DNA of 37,117 nt. It comes from an uncultured Clostridia bacterium. Its GTDB lineage: Bacteria > Bacillota > Clostridia > Oscillospirales > Acutalibacteraceae. Below are positions 33,893 to 37,117 of this stretch, piece by piece. The position numbers and the translations under genes were made by a program. A model generated the notes under the pieces. That model saw only the letters and a list, made by a program, of their open reading frames with translations. It did no database searches and was not told where the DNA came from. The stretch spans positions 1-37,117 of the forward strand of contig CALWRP010000094.1 of the NCBI GenBank assembly GCA_944383955.1, read 5' to 3'. Every line of letters starts with the position of its first letter. The first letter of the stretch is position 1.

Positions 33893-36352
33893 TTATCCGG
33901 CGAGAGTGCCGGGCGCGCTGGGCTCTTCATAGAGGCCGCCGTCCTCCCCGTCGTCGTCAGACGGAGGCGGGCCGATGGGGATGGGCTCCTGCGAGGAGGC
34001 CGATGAGCCGCTTTCCGCCGAGGAGGAGGGAATGTCCTCCCAGGAGGAGGCGGAGGGGTCGATATAATCCGGCACCGAGGGGAACCAGAAGTTCTCGTCC
34101 TCGGAGGAGGCCGGCGCAGAGGAGGCCTCAGAGGATGCGGGAGGCTCGGAGGACGGCGCTTCGGACGGCGCCTCGGAGGAGGCCGCTTCCGAGGAGACGG
34201 CCGAGGAGGCGGCTTCGTGCGCCCCGTCGCAGTAGCCGGGCACGTTGTCGCTCGTATACCAGCCCGTCAGCGTCTTCGTGCACACGCCGGGCAGGGCGAG
34301 CTTGCCGGTCTCCGCGCAGTAGCTGGCGGAGAAAACGGCGGGATCGTCGGAGAAGGAGCGGCTCTCCTTGTTGGCGAGATACTCCGTCATAATCTGGCTC
34401 CAGAGCGTCTTGTGGCGGTTGTCGGTGTCGTTCATGGCCTCGTCATAGTCGGGATAGCCCGCCCAGATGGCGGCCACGGCATAGGGCGAGCCGCCCACGA
34501 ACCACAGGTCCATCATCGAGTTCGTGGTGCCGGTCTTGCCGTAGATCTGCCAGCCCGCGACGTCCGCCGCCTGGCCGGTGGCCGGATACGGACCGATAAC
34601 CTCCTCGAGGAGCTTGCGCATGATGGTGGCGTTCTCCGAGGAGATCGCCTCGCTGCCGACGTTGCTGCGGTTGTCGAGGATGACGTTGCCGTCGCTGTCC
34701 TCCACATAATAGTAGGTATAGGGCTCGTAATACTTGCCGCCGTTGCCGAACACCTGGAAGCCCGCGGCCATCTCGCGCACCGTCACGCCCATGCTGCCGC
34801 CGATGCCCATGGAGAGCACCATGTCGGACTGGGCGATCGGGTCGAAGCCGAGGCGGTCCACCAGGAAGGCGGCCGCGGCCTGCGGGGTGAGCTGCTGCAG
34901 CAGCCGCACGGCGGGCGGGTTGAGCGATTTGATGAGGGCGTAGCGCGTCGTGACCTCCCCCTCAAAGCCGGGGGAATAGTTGCTCGGGCCGGCGCGCCCG
35001 TCGTCGAAGTAGTTCTCGATCGGCTCGTCGAGCAGGATGGACGAATAGTTGATGAGGTTCTGCTCAAAGGCGGGGGCGTAGTCGACAAGCGGCTTGAGCG
35101 AGGAGCCCGGCTGGCGCTTGGCCATGGTGGCGTTGTTGCTCAGGCGGTTGCCGCTCTTTTCGCCGATGTTGCCCACCACGGCCAGCACGCGGCCGGTGTA
35201 GTCCATCGCGATATAGCCCGCCTCCGCGCCGGAGTTGAGCGGATCGAAGACGGTGGGATCGGAGAGGATGCGCTCGGCAATCTCCTGGTATTCGGTATCC
35301 TGCGCCGAATAGATTTTCAGGCCGTCGTGGTAGATCATGCTCACGGCCTGGTCGGCGGAGATGTTGTAGAGCTCCATCAGGTCGTTCTTCACGTCCTCGA
35401 AGAGCGTCTCCACATACCAGTTCCACACGGGGATGACGGTATCGTCATCGTCGTCGTCGTCGTCGCGGCTGCCGACGAACGTCATGTGCTCGGATTTCTC
35501 CATCGCCTGCTCGTATTCCTGCTTGGTGATGGCGCCCTGGTCGTACATCTCCGTCAGCACGGTCTGCTGGCGCTCCTTGTTGGCCTCGGGATGCAGCAGG
35601 GGCGTATATTTGTATGGATTCTGCGTGATGCCTGCGATGGCCGCGCACTCGGCCAGGTCGCAATCCTGAATGTCCTTGCCGAAATAGAGGTTGGCCGCCG
35701 CCTGCACGCCGTTGCAGCCGCTGCCGAAGTTGACGACGTTCAGATAGGCGCAGAGGATCTCGTCCTTTGTGTACTTCTTTTCGAGGTTCAGCGCGCGGAA
35801 GATCTCCTTGACCTTTCTCGTCAGGCTGACGTCGCTGTCCCCCGTCAGGTTTTTGATGAGCTGCTGCGTTAAAGTGGAACCGCCGTACATGCTGTCCCCG
35901 CTTCCGGTGAAGAGGTTCAGAACGGCCCCGCCGGTGCGGATCCAGTCCACGCCCTTGTGCTCCTCGAAGCGCTTGTCCTCAATGCAGATGATGGCCTTTT
36001 TCATATATTCGGGGATATCGCCGAAGTCGACCCACACGCGGTTCTCCCCGCTGTAGAGCGCCTGGGATTCAACCGGGTTGTCCGGGTCGTCCCCCTCCCC
36101 GTTCACATAGATGAAGGTGGTGTAGTTGAGCTTGAGCTTGTGCAGATCGTAGTCGATCGACTCGTCCTTCATGCTGTAGATGAAGGAGAGCACGGAGATC
36201 GCCACGATGACGCCCGTAATCATACACACGGTGAACACGGTGAGCAGCGTCTTGCGCACGATTCTGCCGATAAACTGCAGAGCGCCGATCGCCGTGTCGC
36301 CGGCCGTGCTCTGCTCGCGCTTCGCGAAACGGTTGATGTCTGTCTTTCTCAC
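33893..36352 (-). CDS. Class A penicillin-binding protein (PBP1A type)
   Basis: Bifunctional wall synthase: polymerises lipid II and cross-links the glycan strands. 819 residues: basic N-terminus, one membrane helix (TVFTVCMITGVIVAISVLSFI), glycosyltransferase GT51 domain (IEDKRFEEHKGVDW, GGSTLTQQLIKNL), transpeptidase domain with SxxK in PGSSLKPL, SLN in IKSLNPPAVRL and KTGT in GKTGTTN, then a roughly 100-residue Ser/Ala/Glu/Pro tail. A run of eight Asp interrupts the linker between the two domains. The start is GTG 12 bases after GGAG; a TTG 31 codons upstream has no site. The tail is coded by simple GAG-GCC-rich repeats. Confidence 0.92.
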   Translation of the reverse strand: MRKTDINRFAKREQSTAGDTAIGALQFIGRIVRKTLLTVFTVCMITGVIVAISVLSFIYSMKDESIDYDLHKLKLNYTTFIYVNGEGDDPDNPVESQALYSGENRVWVDFGDIPEYMKKAIICIEDKRFEEHKGVDWIRTGGAVLNLFTGSGDSMYGGSTLTQQLIKNLTGDSDVSLTRKVKEIFRALNLEKKYTKDEILCAYLNVVNFGSGCNGVQAAANLYFGKDIQDCDLAECAAIAGITQNPYKYTPLLHPEANKERQQTVLTEMYDQGAITKQEYEQAMEKSEHMTFVGSRDDDDDDDDTVIPVWNWYVETLFEDVKNDLMELYNISADQAVSMIYHDGLKIYSAQDTEYQEIAERILSDPTVFDPLNSGAEAGYIAMDYTGRVLAVVGNIGEKSGNRLSNNATMAKRQPGSSLKPLVDYAPAFEQNLINYSSILLDEPIENYFDDGRAGPSNYSPGFEGEVTTRYALIKSLNPPAVRLLQQLTPQAAAAFLVDRLGFDPIAQSDMVLSMGIGGSMGVTVREMAAGFQVFGNGGKYYEPYTYYYVEDSDGNVILDNRSNVGSEAISSENATIMRKLLEEVIGPYPATGQAADVAGWQIYGKTGTTNSMMDLWFVGGSPYAVAAIWAGYPDYDEAMNDTDNRHKTLWSQIMTEYLANKESRSFSDDPAVFSASYCAETGKLALPGVCTKTLTGWYTSDNVPGYCDGAHEAASSAVSSEAASSEAPSEAPSSEPPASSEASSAPASSEDENFWFPSVPDYIDPSASSWEDIPSSSAESGSSASSQEPIPIGPPPSDDDGEDGGLYEEPSAPGTLAG

Positions 36353-36468
36353 TAAGCCGTCTGTCTCCTTTCCTCCGCCATGTCCGCACAGTCTCTCCCC
36401 GCAAAAAACCACTCCGGCAGCCGCATAAATTACCAGTTTTTTCAAAGACTAGTGCCGAGGTGATTGGT

Positions 36469-36855
36469 ATGAAGAAAATGCTTATAACGCTCAGCTGTGC
36501 GGCCGTCCTCTTTCTGGCCGTCCTGCTCCTCGCGGGGCGGCAGAAGCCGGAATCCGACGTTCCAGAGCCTCCCGGTTCAAATATACTGTCTTATTCTACT
36601 GCAAACGAAAACTCAAGTCAAGAAAACATTCGAATTTCGGGATCTTCCTCAGTTTCTCTCAGTCAAACCCTCTATATCATTCGCGAATACGACGGACAGA
36701 TTGGCGTTTTTGCCGAGGACGAGGTAACCCCGCGCCGGATCGTCGCCGTGGAGGTGGCCCTGCTGCCGGAGGCGGACCAGAAAATGCTGCGCGGCGGCAT
36801 CACCGTGCGCGGCGAGGACAGGCTCAACAGCATTCTCGAGGATTATGAGAGCTGA
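36469..36855 (+). CDS. BofC C-terminal-domain-like membrane protein
   Basis: A 128-residue protein: N-terminal signal or anchor (LITLSCAAVLFLAVLLLAG), a Ser/Asn-rich spacer and an extracytoplasmic domain YIIREYDGQIGVFAEDEVTP ... LLPEADQKMLRGGITV ... LEDYES. The last part resembles the small C-terminal domain of BofC, the forespore protein that controls SpoIVB in Bacillus, but many Clostridia have stand-alone copies of unknown role. Start: ATG six bases after GAGGTG. Divergent from the PBP gene across a 116-base gap. The region from about 36580 to 36690 is clearly more AT-rich than the rest of the gene. Confidence 0.6.
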   Translation: MKKMLITLSCAAVLFLAVLLLAGRQKPESDVPEPPGSNILSYSTANENSSQENIRISGSSSVSLSQTLYIIREYDGQIGVFAEDEVTPRRIVAVEVALLPEADQKMLRGGITVRGEDRLNSILEDYES

Positions 36856-36901
36856 CTGCATCCGGCTGCAGCCGGCCGCAGCCGGATGCAGCCGGATGCA
36901 G
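36856..36901. repeat. Perfect 14-bp inverted repeat plus direct repeat
   Basis: CTGCATCCGGCTGC (36856-36869) and its exact complement GCAGCCGGATGCAG (36878-36891) around AGCCGGCC; the right arm is then repeated at 36888-36901. It starts right after the BofC-like stop and leads into the palindromic element. Without a T run it is unlikely to be a classic terminator. Confidence 0.7.
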
Positions 36902-36961
36902 TGTCTGAAGCATCGGTTTGCGGTGCGCAGCACCGGAAACCGACGCTTCAGCAGCTTGGTG
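36892..36961 (+). repeat. Palindromic repeat element, copy A
   Basis: Same element as at 11078 in reverse orientation: 22-base arms at 36905-36926 and 36930-36951 with centre GCA and two arm mismatches, and the left flank CCGGATGCAG-GTCTGAAG shared with copy C. Confidence 0.85.
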
Positions 36962-37008
36962 GGAATAAGAAGCCGGGCGCTGGGGGAACGGGTTACCGGA
37001 AGCTGGGT

Positions 37009-37058
37009 GGTTTGCGGTGCGCGGCACCGGAAACCGACGCTTCAGCGGCTCGGTGCGG
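37009..37058 (+). repeat. Palindromic repeat element, copy B, left arm truncated
   Basis: Starts at GGTTTGCGGTGC (37009-37020), centre GCG, complete right arm 37024-37045, then CGGCTCGGTGCGG as in copy C. Copies A and B are tandem, 94 bases centre to centre. Confidence 0.8.
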
Positions 37059-37094
37059 GGAGTGAGAGTGCTTCGCGATAGGATCCGATCACCG

Positions 37095-37117
37095 AGATCG
37101 GAAGAGCGTCGTGTAGG
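37095..37117. other. Illumina TruSeq adapter remnant (not genomic)
   Basis: AGATCGGAAGAGCGTCGTGT and the three following bases are the read-2-side TruSeq adapter sequence. The biological sequence ends at or before 37094. Confidence 0.95.

Noticed and set aside
36892-37058. Palindromic repeats as a CRISPR array
   Set aside because: Only two tandem copies, one truncated, with a non-unique spacer-like gap, no cas genes, and another copy elsewhere in opposite orientation.

Overview
The window is one end of a contig from a high-GC member of the Clostridia (Firmicutes), most like the Oscillospirales/Ruminococcaceae group. The placement rests on gene content and order: cwlD, spoIIM and a BofC-like protein (an endospore former or recent descendant), tgt-yajC-TIGR04086, DUF951-prfA-sua5, hom-thrB-lysC, gltX-glnS, many AGGAGG-type ribosome sites and frequent TTG/GTG starts. 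A gut origin is likely but is inference. No plasmid, phage or transposase gene is visible. The last 23 bases match the Illumina TruSeq adapter, so the right edge is a sequencing artefact.

Layout. 1-1.1 kb: the 3' part of hslO (Hsp33), then a five-tRNA operon (Val-Asp-Phe-Gly-Cys) with a consensus promoter and terminator. 1.4-8.9 kb, mostly + strand: DUF3783, a MATE transporter, cwlD, radA, a small Cys-rich protein on the other strand, an adaptor/MacB-type permease pair without an ATPase, and a DUF6873 protein. 8.9-10 kb is the only long gene-free stretch. It holds a promoter, a perfect palindrome, a ribosome site and a 24-codon ORF that runs into a 143-bp tandem duplication. 10-13.8 kb: an XerC-type recombinase (+) facing a spoIIM-xerD-yesL operon (-). 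13.9-16.9 kb, - strand: a dif-like half-site, a TIGR04086 protein, yajC, tgt and a VanY-type protein that has lost its zinc ligands. 17-19.5 kb, +: pyruvate kinase and a small deoxyribosyltransferase-like protein.

19.5-24.5 kb, - strand: a tight operon DUF951-prfA-sua5-coaE-lytic transglycosylase-M18 aminopeptidase, divergent from birA (+). 25.9-30 kb, - strand: gltX-glnS and a second, intact VanY-type carboxypeptidase. A tRNA-Pro gene (+) stands alone. 30.3-36.4 kb, - strand: hom-thrB-lysC (aspartate to homoserine phosphate) downstream of a class A penicillin-binding protein. A BofC-like gene (+) is divergent from the latter. The contig ends inside copies of a palindromic repeat that also occurs after xerC.

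The window is mainly housekeeping: translation (tRNAs, prfA, tgt, gltX, glnS, sua5), wall assembly and turnover (PBP, cwlD, SLT, two VanY-like proteins), sporulation and amino-acid synthesis. The less ordinary material is the palindromic repeat family, the gene-free stretch at 9-10 kb, the zinc-ligand-less VanY paralogue, the dif-like sequence next to spoIIM-xerD, and a start codon whose ribosome site lies inside a terminator stem. I found no convincing new defence or biosynthetic system.
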